A DNA stretch of 64,000 nt from Thiodiazotropha sp040506705. Lineage in GTDB: Bacteria; Pseudomonadota; Gammaproteobacteria; Chromatiales; Chromatiaceae. The notes beneath the pieces are model-generated. The model ran no database searches. It saw nothing but the letters and a program-made list of their open reading frames with translations, and had not been told where the DNA came from. The DNA lies in assembly GCA_040506705.1 (NCBI GenBank), contig JBEVWG010000016.1, positions 93,890-157,889 of the forward strand, read 5' to 3'. Shown here piece after piece: positions 63,943 through 64,000 of this stretch. Position numbers and translations under genes: made by a program. How positions within the stretch are numbered: position 1 is the first letter of the stretch; each line of letters opens with the position of its first letter.

Positions 63943-64000
63943 ATGATGAATCGTAGGGTGCGGCCCTGCCGCACCATCAGGGTGAGCATTCACTAAAACC

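Larger units (their letters stand above)
63474..63982. repeat. Composite BIME-like repeat block with 30-bp inverted ends
   Basis: Perfect inverted 30-bp ends lie at 63474-63503 and 63953-63982 (starting CCCTGATGGTGCGGCAGGGC). Between them a unit of about 232 bp is present twice head to tail (63479-63710 and 63711-63942) with scattered differences. Each unit has a GTGCGGCA-GGCCGCACCCTAC hairpin and an inverted pair of GTAGCCTGGATGAAG / CTTCATCCAGGCTAC REP sequences (63582-63662 and 63814-63894). No coding capacity is evident. Confidence 0.85.

Overview
The window is a stretch of gammaproteobacterial chromosome dominated by housekeeping genes, with a few accessory loci and several repeat elements. 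The evidence for Gammaproteobacteria is the set of gene neighbourhoods: mreBCD-mrdA-rodA-mltB-rlpA-dacA-ybeD-lipB-lipA, pepP-ubiH-ubiI with ygfB, zapA-6S RNA-ygfA, lptD-surA-pdxA, apaG-apaH, and mlaFED. The split GcvPA/GcvPB, the AmgK/MurU cell-wall recycling pair and the DUF6502/DUF5666 pair would fit a marine or sulfur-oxidising Chromatiales-like lineage. That last placement is inference only; no sulfur-oxidation gene is in the window.

Layout. 1-2.1 kb: the 3' end of a DUF6502 gene and a DUF5666-repeat lipoprotein. 2.4-13.8 kb (+): the elongasome and cell-wall run (mreB, mreC, mreD, PBP2, RodA, MltB, RlpA, PBP5), then YbeD, LipB, LipA and a YdcF-like membrane protein. mreC appears to use a rare AUU start codon. 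13.8-16.9 kb (-): an operon of MurU, a GCS2-type ligase and an M14 deacylase. 17.2-21.6 kb (-): rho, trxA and a Mla phospholipid-transport operon (F, E, D, B) that lacks mlaC. 21.8-28 kb: an Ig-like lipoprotein, a thioredoxin-like 2Fe-2S ferredoxin, a GlcF-like protein, Coq7, a short single-span membrane protein and an ankyrin protein. 27.7-31.4 kb: apaG-apaH convergent with lgt-thyA-folA. 31.6-35.2 kb: an XRE regulator, a beta-barrel protein, and moeA, moaD and moaE. 35.3-41 kb (-): the glycine cleavage system behind a tandem glycine riboswitch with its own terminator, followed by a PfkB kinase. 41-47 kb: ubiI, ubiH, pepP and ygfB, divergent from the ZapB-like gene, zapA, 6S RNA and ygfA. 47.8-52.1 kb: a lysine-rich histone-like protein, ilvA, rpiA and a porin with a clear sigma70 promoter. 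52.5-58.3 kb (-): amgK and an RND/MFP efflux pair. 58.9-63.4 kb (+): lptD-surA-pdxA.

The repeats gather at the right-hand end: a triple 35-bp GTAG-type REP array beside amgK, a 270-bp MITE-like element with 32-bp perfect terminal inverted repeats just upstream of lptD, and a duplicated 232-bp BIME-like block bounded by perfect 30-bp inverted repeats after pdxA. They sit where the usual gammaproteobacterial order murU-amgK / lptD-surA-pdxA-rsmA-apaG-apaH is broken up, which suggests they mark rearrangement points.

Functionally, most of the window serves envelope construction: peptidoglycan elongation, recycling of MurNAc (AmgK, MurU), outer-membrane biogenesis (LptD, SurA, Mla, Lgt) and efflux. 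The rest covers one-carbon and cofactor metabolism (GCV, ThyA, FolA, 5-formyl-THF ligase, lipoate, Moco, ubiquinone, PLP). The lipoyl genes supply the cofactor for GcvH, and the GCV, ThyA, FolA and YgfA products all work on the folate pool.
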